Assembly (NCBI RefSeq): GCF_018130695.1
Contig: NZ_JAFCJX010000002.1
Location: forward strand, 186,001 to 250,000
From: Bradyrhizobium jicamae
GTDB lineage: Bacteria; Pseudomonadota; Alphaproteobacteria; Rhizobiales; Xanthobacteraceae
Direction of reading: 5' to 3'
Length of the DNA stretch: 64,000 bases
In this document: in pieces, positions 32,753 through 40,813 of the stretch
Numbering within the stretch: the first letter of the stretch is position 1
How the letters are laid out: the number at the start of each line of letters is the position of its first letter
The notes under the pieces: model-generated
What the model saw: only the letters and a program-made list of their open reading frames with translations
Told to the model about the DNA's origin: nothing
The model's database searches: none
Translations under genes and position numbers: made by a program

Positions 32753-33843
32753 TGTCGGTCGGCACGCCAGCAGCGACGGCGTCCTTCTCGATCCAGGCTG
32801 CCGATCTCGCCAGGGTGACGGCAGCGATGTTTGCCGCAGCGGGCGTCGCGCCAGATGTGGCCGACGTCGTGGCCGAGGATCTCGTTGCGGCCGATGTCGA
32901 GGGCGTGCCTTCGCATGGCGTGATGCTGGTACCGATGTATCTCGATCGGCTGGCGCAACACTCGGTGTCGACCTCTGCTGTCGGCAAGGTGGTGTCGGAG
33001 CGCGACGGCGCCGTCGTGCTGGATGCGAGAAATGCATTGGGGCAGCCGATCGCGCGGCAAGCCTTGCAACTCGCAGTCGACAAGGCCCGACAGTTTGGCG
33101 TTGCCGTCGTGACCGTGAAGAACGCCTTTCATTTCGGAACCGCCGGGCGATACGCGCGGCTGATGGCTGATCTCGGTTGCGTCGGGATCGTGATGTCCAA
33201 CACGCGTCCCTTGATGCCGGCACCGGGAGGTGCCGAGGCGCTGGTCGGCAATAATCCGGTCGCGATCGCCGTACCGACGCAAGGACCGTTTCAGGCGGAG
33301 ACCGATCTTGCATTGAGTGCGACCGCGATGGGCAAGGTTCGCCTTGCCGCAGCGGCAGGCCGCTCGATCCCGGAAGGATGGGCCGCCGATTCCGATGGCG
33401 CGCCGACCACCGACCCGCAGGCGGCGATCAAGGGCATGTTGCTGCCGGCGGCCGGACCGAAGGGATTTGGGCTGGCCTTCATGGTCGACATGCTCTGCGG
33501 AGGACTCTCCGGTGGCGCAGTCGGCGCCGAGGTCAAACCGCTCTATGGCAATTCGCAGGTGTCCTACGGTTGCAGTCAATTGTTTCTCGCGATCAATGTC
33601 GGTCATTTTCCCGACGGTGGCGAATTCGGCGACCGTGTCGCCACTCAGATCGCGCGCGTATCGGAATCCAGGCGCGCACCCGGCACTGCGCGCGTCTACG
33701 CACCGGGTGAACTCGCATTTGCGACGCGTGAGAGCAGCGGTGGCGCCTGCCGGCTCAGTGCGGAAACGGTTCGCAGTCTGATCGACGCGGGCCGGAAGCT
33801 CGGAATTCTCCTCGACGATAACCTTGCCATGCAGAAGGGCTGA
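32752..33843 (+). CDS. Ldh-family (malate/L-lactate dehydrogenase-like) NAD(P)H oxidoreductase
   Basis: 363 residues of the Ldh_2 (non-Rossmann) family that includes ureidoglycolate, 2,3-diketogulonate and piperideine-2-carboxylate/pyrroline-2-carboxylate reductases. Seen: DVEGVPSHGVMLVPMYLDRL with the catalytic His, VKNAFHFGTAGRYA, NTRPLMPAPGG and GFGLAFMVDMLCGGLSGGA. Likely reduces or oxidises a 2-oxoacid, cyclic imine or hydroxyacid in the pathway. The middle portion is about normal length. Confidence 0.87.
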   Translation: MSVGTPAATASFSIQAADLARVTAAMFAAAGVAPDVADVVAEDLVAADVEGVPSHGVMLVPMYLDRLAQHSVSTSAVGKVVSERDGAVVLDARNALGQPIARQALQLAVDKARQFGVAVVTVKNAFHFGTAGRYARLMADLGCVGIVMSNTRPLMPAPGGAEALVGNNPVAIAVPTQGPFQAETDLALSATAMGKVRLAAAAGRSIPEGWAADSDGAPTTDPQAAIKGMLLPAAGPKGFGLAFMVDMLCGGLSGGAVGAEVKPLYGNSQVSYGCSQLFLAINVGHFPDGGEFGDRVATQIARVSESRRAPGTARVYAPGELAFATRESSGGACRLSAETVRSLIDAGRKLGILLDDNLAMQKG

Positions 33844-33848
33844 AAAAC

Positions 33849-34247
33849 ATGAAACAGGAAGTCTCCAGCGACAAGCTCCGCAAGCCCAATGGGCATTTCT
33901 CCCAGGCCACGACGGTTGAAGCCCGCGGCAAGCTCGTCTTCATTTCCGGCATGACGGCGCGATGCCCGGATGGATCGATTGCGGGGATCGGCGACGTCAG
34001 CGTGCAGACGCGGCAGGTCTGCGAGAACGTCAAGGCCGCCGTCGAAGCGGCCGGCGGTACCCTGGCCGACGTCGTGCGGGTGGATGTCTATGTTCGCAAC
34101 ATGGAGCACTTCGACGCCATCCACGCCGTGCGCCGCGAGTACTTCAAGCCGCCGCTGCCGGCCTCGACCATGGTCGAGATCTGCAAGATGACCTCGCCGG
34201 ACTATCTGATCGAGATCAACGCGATTGCGGTACTGCCGAACGGTTGA
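33849..34247 (+). CDS. RidA-family protein without the conserved arginine
   Basis: 132 residues of the YjgF/YER057c/UK114 fold: GHFSQATTVEARGKLVFISGMT, GGTLADVVRVDVYVRNMEHF. RidA imine deaminases use an Arg in a PARS/T-V-E motif; here the segment reads PASTMVEI, with Ser at the Arg position. It therefore belongs to one of the Rid subfamilies not expected to deaminate 2-iminoacids and may act on another intermediate of this operon. Confidence 0.85.
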   Translation: MKQEVSSDKLRKPNGHFSQATTVEARGKLVFISGMTARCPDGSIAGIGDVSVQTRQVCENVKAAVEAAGGTLADVVRVDVYVRNMEHFDAIHAVRREYFKPPLPASTMVEICKMTSPDYLIEINAIAVLPNG

Positions 34248-34260
34248 GCGGAAGGTCGAG

Positions 34261-35178
34261 ATGCGATTTGTCAGCCTTGTCTATGACGGGATCGACCGCG
34301 TCGGTGTTATCGAGGACGCCGAAGTCCTGCTGCTGCCCACGAAGATCGGCGATCTCGTCGACCTGATCGCGGCCGGCGAAACACCGGCCAAGGCCGTTGC
34401 CGCCGTGCGTGGCATGGGCAGATTGCCGCGCGTGCCGCTTGAGGGCGCCAGGCTGCTCGCGCCGATCAGGCGTTATCGTCGCGACGTCCTCTGCATCGGC
34501 TGGAACTACTGGGATCATTTCGAGGAAGGTCGCGGCAAGCGCGAAGGACAGGAGGTCGACAAGCCGAAGGCGCCGACCTTCTTCACCAAGAGTCCCGACA
34601 CAGTGATCGGTCCCAACGATGATATCGCCTTTGATACGCGGATCTCTGCGAAATGGGATTATGAGGCTGAACTCGCGCTCGTGATCGGCAAGCCGGGCCG
34701 CAGCATTCCGACAAGCCGCGCGCTCGACCATGTCTTCGGCTATTGCCTCGCCAACGACGTCTCGCAGCGTGATCTGCAGCGGCGTCACGGTGGGCAATGG
34801 CTGAAAGGCAAGAGCATCGACGGGACCATGCCGATCGGCCCCTATCTGGTCACGCCTGACGAGCTTGATCTCCCCAACATCCGTCTCGAAAGCGTCCTGA
34901 ACGGCGAGGTCATGCAGAGCGCGCTGGTCAAGCAGATGGCATTTCCGATCGCCGAGCTGATCGCCGAATTGTCGTTCGGCATGACCTTGCACCCCGGCGA
35001 CGTGATTCTCACCGGAACGCCTGCAGGAGTCGGCAATGCGCGCGAGCCGCAGGTGTTCATGCAGGCAGGCGATGAGATCGTCGTGCGCGGCAGCGGGCTT
35101 GGCGAATTGCGCAATCGCCTCGTCGTGCATGATCTGTACGGCCTGTCGGATATTCCGGCGATGGATGCTGTCTCATGA
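34261..35178 (+). CDS. fumarylacetoacetate hydrolase-family protein
   Basis: 305 residues. FAH-superfamily core: CIGWNYWDHFEEG, APTFFTKSPDTVIGPND, WDYEAELALVIGKPGR (metal Glu residues), FGYCLANDVSQRDLQ and late GDVILTGTPAGVGNARE. Hydrolyses or decarboxylates acylpyruvate-type ring-cleavage products. The ATG at 34261 follows GGAAGG; an upstream in-frame ATG at 34225 would overlap the RidA-like gene. It overlaps the SDR gene by four bases. Confidence 0.9.
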   Translation: MRFVSLVYDGIDRVGVIEDAEVLLLPTKIGDLVDLIAAGETPAKAVAAVRGMGRLPRVPLEGARLLAPIRRYRRDVLCIGWNYWDHFEEGRGKREGQEVDKPKAPTFFTKSPDTVIGPNDDIAFDTRISAKWDYEAELALVIGKPGRSIPTSRALDHVFGYCLANDVSQRDLQRRHGGQWLKGKSIDGTMPIGPYLVTPDELDLPNIRLESVLNGEVMQSALVKQMAFPIAELIAELSFGMTLHPGDVILTGTPAGVGNAREPQVFMQAGDEIVVRGSGLGELRNRLVVHDLYGLSDIPAMDAVS

Positions 35179-35912
35179 GAGCGGTCTTCTACGCGGATGG
35201 TGACGTGGTCGTCATCACCGGCGGCGCAAATGGCATCGGGCGCGCCTTGGCCAAGGCGGCGGCCGTGTCCGGCGCCCGGGTGGTTGTCTGTGATGTCGAT
35301 CTTCCGGCCATGGAGACGCTGGCGCGGGAGGATTCCCGGATCGTCGGACGCAGGCTCAATGTTGGTGACCGCGATGAGGTCCTCTCCACGCTTGCCGGCA
35401 TCGAACGCGACTTCGGTCGCATCGACGGTCTGGTCTGCGGCGCGGCGATCCAGCCGCGCACCACCGTGCAAGCCATGGATCCGGCGGAGTGGCAGCGGGT
35501 CCTCGACATCAATCTGAACGGCGTGGTCTGGTGCTATCAGGCGGTGATCGCAGGCATGATCGCGCGCCGTCGCGGCAGCATCGTCGCTTTTTCCTCGGGG
35601 CTCGCGCACCAGGGCTGGCCGCAAGCCTCCGCGTATGCCGCGACCAAGGGGGCCCTGATTGCCTTTGCCAAGAGTGCGGCAAAGGAAGTGGCTGCCCATC
35701 GCGTGCGGTTCAATCTGATCGCCCCCGGCGTGATCGACACGCCACAATATCGGGCGGCAAATGCCGGGAGCGACGACGCAAGCTGGCGCGCGTCCACCGG
35801 CGTCGGCGCGCCGGAAGACGTGGTGGGGCCGCTGCTGTTCCTGCTGTCGGATGCTGCTACAATGACGTCCTCGCTGGTGAGCCGCGACTTCGCCTACCCC
35901 ACGCAGGCATAG
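35175..35912 (+). CDS. short-chain dehydrogenase/reductase (SDR)
   Basis: 245 residues, classical SDR. Cofactor motif TGGANGIGRAL, catalytic Ser in FSSGL, and YAATKGALIAFAKSAAKE (Tyr-x3-Lys). An Asp after the second strand (VCDVD) favours NAD(H). Translationally coupled to the FAH gene by ATGA. Oxidises or reduces a hydroxyl/keto group in the same route. Confidence 0.92.
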   Translation: MRAVFYADGDVVVITGGANGIGRALAKAAAVSGARVVVCDVDLPAMETLAREDSRIVGRRLNVGDRDEVLSTLAGIERDFGRIDGLVCGAAIQPRTTVQAMDPAEWQRVLDINLNGVVWCYQAVIAGMIARRRGSIVAFSSGLAHQGWPQASAYAATKGALIAFAKSAAKEVAAHRVRFNLIAPGVIDTPQYRAANAGSDDASWRASTGVGAPEDVVGPLLFLLSDAATMTSSLVSRDFAYPTQA

Positions 35913-35926
35913 TGGAGAACGGGCAT

Positions 35927-37504
35927 ATGAAACCGGTCATGATCGTTGGTGCCGGTCCCGTCGGACTAACGACCGCGCTGGCGCTGCATTTCTACGGCTT
36001 GCCGTTCCTGCTGTTCGAGGAGGACCAAACGCTCTCGCGGGACACCAAGGCCGGGACGATTCTCACGCGGACGCTCGAAACCTTCCGCCGCTATAGTGTT
36101 GCAGACGAGGTCCTTGCCAGGGCGTTGCGGGTCGAGGACATCGGCGGCATCGATCTTGCGACCAACGAGCCGACCATGTCGGTGAGGACCGCGCTACTGT
36201 CGGACGATACGCGGTACCCCTTCGTGATCAACCTGCCGCAGCATCATCTCGAGCCGATCTTGAGCGAGGCGCTTGAAAAACGTCAGCCGGGTGCGCTGCA
36301 TCTCAATCATCGTCTCAACGGATTCCAGCAGACGCCCGATGGCGTGACGGCGACGTTCGAGACCCCCGACGGGCCCCGGCAGGTCGAAGGGTCGTACCTG
36401 CTGGCCTGCGACGGCGGCCGCAGCACGGTGCGTGGGCAACTCGATATCCCGGTCGAGGGCTTGTCGCTCGACGTGCGCTACATGCTGGTCGATCTCAAGC
36501 TCGATCTCGACGTCGCAAATCCGCGCGACTATCCGTACCTCGCCTATTTCTCCGATCCCGACGAATGGATGATCCTGGTGCGCCAGCCGCACTGCTGGCG
36601 CTTCCTCTATCCGCTGGCGCCGGGCGCCGAGCCGCCAAGCCACGACGAATTCGCGGCCAAGGTGCGTCGCTTCATCGGCGAAGTCGACAGCCTTGAGGTG
36701 ATCAACACCGTCGTCTACCGGGTGCATCATCGGATCGCGTCCGAATGGCGGCGTGGCCGCATCTTCCTGATGGGGGACGCCGCGCATCTGATCACACCGA
36801 TGTGGGCACTCGGGCTCAATACGGGAATCCTGGATACGATCAGCCTGCCATGGCGTCTTGCCTGGGTTGCACGCGGCTGGGCAAGCGACGCGCTGCTCGA
36901 CGGCTATGCGCGCGAGCAGCGGCCGCTTGCCATTCATGGCTCCGGCGAAATGGCCGAAGTTGCGCGGAAGTACATGGGCGGGGAAGGCGATGTCGGCGCC
37001 ATCATGTCGGGAAGCGGTTGGGGTATCGCTGCGACCCGAACCCTGCTGGGCGTCAGGCTAGGCACGGACGAGAGCGCGCAATGGTCCATGGTCAAGCATG
37101 ACCGCGGACCGCTGCTGGTCGGTGACCGCATGCCGGACTTCCAACTCCATGGCGGCAATGGTCGGCCTTGCCGGTTGCACGATCTCGTCGATGATCGCTT
37201 CGTGGCGCTCTACTTCACCGACGCGCGCCGGCGGCCGTCGATCCCGCACAACCGTCCCGGGCTGGCGCATTTCGTGGTGTCGCGCTGGGATGCCCCACTC
37301 GATTCGGGCCTGCGTGCGCAATCGCTGCTCGATGTCGGCGATCGGTTGCTGATGCGAATCGGCTGCCCTCCGGAGACGCTCGTTCTGGTGCGTCCCGACG
37401 ACCACGTCGCAGCCATCATGCCGATACGGGAAGGGCGCGCTCTGGAACTGTATCAGGCAATTGTCGGCAAGGACGTGAGCCCGGCGGTGGGGCAGGACGC
37501 ATGA
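35927..37504 (+). CDS. FAD-dependent aromatic hydroxylase (PheA/TfdB family)
   Basis: 525 residues. FAD-binding GAGPVGLTTALALHFYG at the start, DG-type motif LACDGGRSTVR, GD motif IFLMGDAAHLITPMWALGLNTGI, and a C-terminal thioredoxin-like domain (LLVGDRMPDFQLHG) as in phenol 2-monooxygenase and 2,4-dichlorophenol hydroxylase. It should insert a hydroxyl in an aromatic or heteroaromatic ring using NAD(P)H and O2, and is probably the entry step of this operon. Overlaps the next gene by four bases. Confidence 0.92.
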   Translation: MKPVMIVGAGPVGLTTALALHFYGLPFLLFEEDQTLSRDTKAGTILTRTLETFRRYSVADEVLARALRVEDIGGIDLATNEPTMSVRTALLSDDTRYPFVINLPQHHLEPILSEALEKRQPGALHLNHRLNGFQQTPDGVTATFETPDGPRQVEGSYLLACDGGRSTVRGQLDIPVEGLSLDVRYMLVDLKLDLDVANPRDYPYLAYFSDPDEWMILVRQPHCWRFLYPLAPGAEPPSHDEFAAKVRRFIGEVDSLEVINTVVYRVHHRIASEWRRGRIFLMGDAAHLITPMWALGLNTGILDTISLPWRLAWVARGWASDALLDGYAREQRPLAIHGSGEMAEVARKYMGGEGDVGAIMSGSGWGIAATRTLLGVRLGTDESAQWSMVKHDRGPLLVGDRMPDFQLHGGNGRPCRLHDLVDDRFVALYFTDARRRPSIPHNRPGLAHFVVSRWDAPLDSGLRAQSLLDVGDRLLMRIGCPPETLVLVRPDDHVAAIMPIREGRALELYQAIVGKDVSPAVGQDA

Positions 37505-38466
37505 CACCGATCCCTCTCGATATCCATACCCATCAAGTGCCGATCGATGTCGACGCGCTCGCTGAGCTGGAGGGCGTCTCCTGGGATGCCGCGGCGAACG
37601 CGTTGCTGGTCGACGGCCACAAGATCGGCATACGCTCGCTGTTTCAGCCGGACGCGCTGATTGCCTGGCTGGATACCAGCGGGATCGCGAAGGCCTGGAT
37701 CTCGGCGCCGCCGCCGCTCTATCGGCAGCAGCTCGCGGAGCAGGACGCGGCACGCTGGGTGCAGTATGTCAACCAGGGGCTCGCTGCCATTGCCCGGCGT
37801 CACACCGGTCGATTGACTGCGCTGCCACATCTGCCGATCGAGCATCCGAACCTCGCGGCCGACATCGCCGTGCGGGAGATTGCGGATGGCGGCCGGCGGT
37901 TCAGCGCGCCATCCGGTGGCCCCGGATGCATGCTGAGCGACCCGCGCTATGACGCGCTCTGGCACGCGCTGAACGGGGCGGGCGCTTTCGTGCTGGTCCA
38001 TCCCGGCGAGTGCGACGACGCGCGGCTGCAGCCATTCTATCTGTCCAACCTGCTCGGCAATCCCTATGAGACCACCGTCGCGATCGCGCATCTCGTGTTC
38101 GGCGGCGTGACGGCGCGGTATCCCGACATCACCTTCTGCTTCGCGCATGGCGGCGGCGCGGCCGCGATGCTCGCCGGACGGTTCGAGCAGGGCTTTCGCA
38201 CCGATCGTCCAGGAATCGATACGGCCTTGCCGTCGCCGCGGACCGCGCTTCGGAATTTGACGGTCGATTGCGTGATCCACGATTCCGACGCCTTGCGGCT
38301 TGCCCAGACAGTGTTCGGCCCTGACCGGATCCTGTTCGGGTCAGACTGGCCTTTCCCGATGGGCCTGATGCGCCCCCACGAGCAACTCGCATCGCTGAGC
38401 AAGACCGAACGCGAGCGAATTCTTGGTGCCAACGCGGCCAGATTTTCTGGCAACGAGTCAGACTGA
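37501..38466 (+). CDS. amidohydrolase-2 family decarboxylase/hydrolase (ACMSD-like)
   Basis: 321 residues, TIM-barrel metal enzyme. Metal ligands visible: DIHTHQVP near residue 8, VLVHPGE, FCFAHGGGA and ILFGSDWPFPMG. The group includes aminocarboxymuconate semialdehyde decarboxylase and aromatic acid decarboxylases such as gamma-resorcylate decarboxylase. ATGA overlap with the hydroxylase gene suggests stepwise action, removing a carboxylate before or after ring opening. Confidence 0.88.
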   Translation: MTPIPLDIHTHQVPIDVDALAELEGVSWDAAANALLVDGHKIGIRSLFQPDALIAWLDTSGIAKAWISAPPPLYRQQLAEQDAARWVQYVNQGLAAIARRHTGRLTALPHLPIEHPNLAADIAVREIADGGRRFSAPSGGPGCMLSDPRYDALWHALNGAGAFVLVHPGECDDARLQPFYLSNLLGNPYETTVAIAHLVFGGVTARYPDITFCFAHGGGAAAMLAGRFEQGFRTDRPGIDTALPSPRTALRNLTVDCVIHDSDALRLAQTVFGPDRILFGSDWPFPMGLMRPHEQLASLSKTERERILGANAARFSGNESD

Positions 38467-38477
38467 CGGAGCATGAC

Positions 38478-38825
38478 ATGACGGAAGCCGCGTTCGACCC
38501 CCAGATGCCGCTTGGACCGATTGGAGACGAAATCCTGTTCGAGAACGAGCATGTCCGGGTCTGGGGTCTCACACTCGATCCCGGCGAGCGGCAGCCGTGG
38601 CACCGTCACGATCTGGCCTATCTCGTGATTCCGCTGACCGACGGTGACAACGAGATGCATTTCGCCGACGGCCGTCGCAAGCCGACCAAGGAGACGCCCG
38701 GTACCGCACTGTGGCGCGAACCCGGCATTCCGCACGAGCTCTACAACCGCAGCAGCTGGCGTTATCGCAACGTCCTCGTCGAACTCAAGATTCCAACCGT
38801 TGCCCAGGCGCCAGCCGCCTCCTGA
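38478..38825 (+). CDS. small cupin protein
   Basis: 115 residues, one cupin barrel. Motif 1 LDPGERQPWHRHDLAYLVIPLTDGD (two His) and motif 2 GIPHELYN. Last gene of the GntR-linked catabolic operon, 11 bases after the amidohydrolase. Could be an accessory isomerase or oxygenase; function not assignable. Confidence 0.8.
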   Translation: MTEAAFDPQMPLGPIGDEILFENEHVRVWGLTLDPGERQPWHRHDLAYLVIPLTDGDNEMHFADGRRKPTKETPGTALWREPGIPHELYNRSSWRYRNVLVELKIPTVAQAPAAS

Positions 38826-39218
38826 CCGTGCCGTCGTGAACGTCCAAGTGAAGGACGCCAGACGTGCTTCAGTGCTTGTATGGCGGCAGTCTTGCTCATT
38901 CTCGCGCCGGAAAAATCTCCCACCGTGATGCGAACCTGAAGTTCGTTCAACCATGCGGGTCCCGATGAAGTGCCGCTCGCGATCTTGCTACAATGTCAGT
39001 CCTCAATGCCTCGAAGGGTATCGATCCGATCGATCAGCGGCCCAGCTCGGGCGGCCACCCGCGCTGGGCCATTCCTCACGGAACGAGGCCAGCATGATCC
39101 AGCGCGCCAATACAAGGACGGGTGGAGCGGAAAGCGATACCATCATCTCAACGCGGGGCACAAAGGAGATGGGTATCGCCGCGAGACACCCATCCGAAGC
39201 CTCCTTTGTTCCGGCCGC
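38826..39218. other. intergenic region, no gene recognised
   Basis: Between the convergent cupin and DUF1269 genes. Short open frames on both strands lack recognisable families or ribosome sites. Near the right end, TTCCGGCCGC (39209-39218) and its inverse at 39232-39241 form a 10-bp stem spanning the DUF1269 stop codon, a possible terminator for that gene. Confidence 0.4.
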
Positions 39219-39734
39219 TCAACCGGCCTTTGCGGCCGGAACGGCCGCCTGAACGCCTGCCAGGGCGGCCTGCAGCGCGGCTTCCTTGGTGTGGTCGAGC
39301 GAGGTCTTCAGCACCTTGCCGCCTTCGCCCTTCAGTCCTTCGAGAACCTTGTCGGCGGTCACCTTGCGCACCAGCACGAACAGGGCGGCCGTCCCGGGCT
39401 CGATGGCGGCCGCGGTCTGCTTCATCCATTTGTCGTCGATGCCGACATCGGTCAGATATCCGCCCAGGGTGCCCGAGGCAGCGCCGAGGGCTGCACCGGC
39501 GAGCGGCATCAGGAAGATCAAGCCGATCAATGTTCCCCAGAACGTGCCTGACACGGCGCCCGCCGCCGTGGTGTTGATGAGCTGGTTGAGCTTGATGTTC
39601 CCCTGCGTATCCTTCACCGCGATCACGGCGTCGCCGAGTTCGATCAGATAATCCTTCTGCATCGCCAGCAATTTCTGGCGAACCTGTTCGGCTTTCGCTT
39701 CGGTGGGAAAGGCGATGACGACGAGTTCACTCAT
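39219..39734 (-). CDS. DUF1269-family membrane-associated protein
   Basis: 171 residues. Start MSELVVIAFPTEAKAEQV preceded by AGGAGG; Gly/Ala-rich hydrophobic hairpin GTFWGTLIGLIFLMPLAGAALGAASGTLGGYLTDVG in the middle and an Ala-rich tail. This is the DUF1269 family of unknown function, often linked to stress or microaerobic regulons. It diverges from a glycine-rich secreted protein gene across a perfect FNR/FixK-type box. Confidence 0.85.
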   Translation of the reverse strand: MSELVVIAFPTEAKAEQVRQKLLAMQKDYLIELGDAVIAVKDTQGNIKLNQLINTTAAGAVSGTFWGTLIGLIFLMPLAGAALGAASGTLGGYLTDVGIDDKWMKQTAAAIEPGTAALFVLVRKVTADKVLEGLKGEGGKVLKTSLDHTKEAALQAALAGVQAAVPAAKAG

Positions 39735-39785
39735 GGCAATCCTCCTGCTTCGGCGGCCTTCATGCCAACCGCGCAATCGTGAGGC

Positions 39786-39799
39786 TTGATCTACATCAA
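39786..39799. promoter_or_regulatory. FNR/FixK-type box TTGAT-CTAC-ATCAA
   Basis: Perfect match to the CRP/FNR-family anaerobox TTGAT-N4-ATCAA, 52 bp from the DUF1269 start and 64 bp from the glycine-rich protein start. Either or both genes could be oxygen-controlled through FixK or FnrN (inference from the box). Confidence 0.75.
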
Positions 39800-39862
39800 G
39801 CTTTCCCGATCGGACGTCGTGCAGTTTGACCGCGCCACATCATTCGTTGAGGAGGACTTGCC

Positions 39863-40318
39863 ATGCTTCGTAGCATCCTCGCCGCCCTGGCCATTCTGGT
39901 TCTGACCACGGTCTGCCTGATACCCGATGATGCCTATGCCCGCCGTGGAGGAGGCGGCGGCGGATACCGAGGCGGAGGAGGCGGGTTCCATGGCGGCGGC
40001 GGCATGCGCGCCGGCGGCATGCATGTCGCTGGCGGAAGATATGGTGGTGCGTATCGCGGCGGTGTGCGGCCCTCACACCCGATCGCGGGCCGCCCGATTG
40101 CCGGTCGTCCCGGTTATGGGGGCCGCCCGATTGCAGGGCGTCCGGGCTATCCCGGTTACGGCTACGGTGGCTACCGTCCAGGCTGGGGCTATGGCGCTGC
40201 CGCTGCCGGTGCTGCCGCTCTCGGCGCTTATGGGGCCTATGGCTACTATCAGAACCAGGGCTGCTACTACGACCAGTACGGTCAGAGGGTCTGTCCGAAT
40301 TACCCGTATCAGTATTGA
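39863..40318 (+). CDS. glycine/tyrosine-rich secreted protein
   Basis: 151 residues. A Sec signal (ILAALAILVLTTVCLIPDDAYA) is followed by low-complexity Gly-rich repeats (RRGGGGGGYRGGGGG), a repeat of PIAGRPGYGG/PIAGRPGYPG units and a Tyr-rich tail with two cysteines (QGCYYDQYGQRVCPNY). Small envelope proteins of this composition are common in rhizobiales; function unknown. AGGAGG precedes the ATG. It may be controlled by the adjacent FNR/FixK box. Confidence 0.85.
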   Translation: MLRSILAALAILVLTTVCLIPDDAYARRGGGGGGYRGGGGGFHGGGGMRAGGMHVAGGRYGGAYRGGVRPSHPIAGRPIAGRPGYGGRPIAGRPGYPGYGYGGYRPGWGYGAAAAGAAALGAYGAYGYYQNQGCYYDQYGQRVCPNYPYQY

Positions 40319-40327
40319 TGCGGTCGG

Positions 40328-40354
40328 CCGAACGGGCCGGGGGCGCCCGTTCGG
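40328..40354 (+). terminator. hairpin after the glycine-rich protein gene
   Basis: CCGAACGGGC and its exact inverse GCCCGTTCGG around a 7-base loop, 10 bases after the stop codon. No long T-run, but position and stem strength fit a terminator. Confidence 0.6.
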
Positions 40355-40373
40355 ATTGCCTGACGGTTCATGA

Positions 40374-40426
40374 AGCGAGCTTACGGCTGGGGTGGCCGCG
40401 CCCAGGGCGCGGCCACAGAGCTCGCT
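40374..40426. repeat. nested inverted repeat, strong double-stem structure
   Basis: Outer arms AGCGAGCT (40374-40381) and AGCTCGCT (40419-40426) enclose a perfect 11-bp stem GTGGCCGCGCC/GGCGCGGCCAC with a 3-base loop (40392-40416). It follows directly on the previous hairpin and could be a bidirectional terminator or structured RNA. Confidence 0.55.
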
Positions 40427-40813
40427 GCCTGCGCGCTGCTGCGTGACCTGCCGGTGAGGCACCGGCCGTCAGAGCCATGCCGCTCGCAACGACATCAATC
40501 TGAAAAAGATCAGTCGGCCCTGCCGGGTCACGCAGGCGCATTTTGCCGCCCGACGTCGATCGCGCGTCGCCGCGACCGGTCAACGCAGCCCTGACTTTCG
40601 TAAATCAGCAAAATAACATCACGTTAGGTTTGGAGCATAACACGGTATTTGTGTTAATTACGTCGACCTCTATCCTGCGGTTGCTTTTCGAAATGTCTCG
40701 CTATCGCGGCGAATGTGGTGCGTCATCCGGGGATGACGCTCCGTTCGGATCGCCGCCCAACAACCAAAGAAGCCGTCCAACGGCCATCAGCAACATTCGT
40801 GGGAGGAATTGCA
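40427..40813. other. non-coding leader of the MFS/pca region
   Basis: No gene recognised. An AT-rich patch holds a dyad TAACAC-N7-GTGTTA (40638-40656), about 160 bases before the MFS start; this is a candidate site for an unlinked LysR- or IclR-type regulator of protocatechuate genes. Confidence 0.4.

Noticed and set aside
39952..40150. Gly-rich short repeats considered as a CRISPR or DNA tandem repeat
   Set aside because: They are coding repeats of the glycine-rich secreted protein (PIAGRPGY units), irregular at DNA level and without spacers.
40368..40583. possible 71-codon minus-strand gene
   Set aside because: Lies over the nested hairpin, has no ribosome site or recognisable domain, and reads as low-complexity Ala/Arg/Gly.
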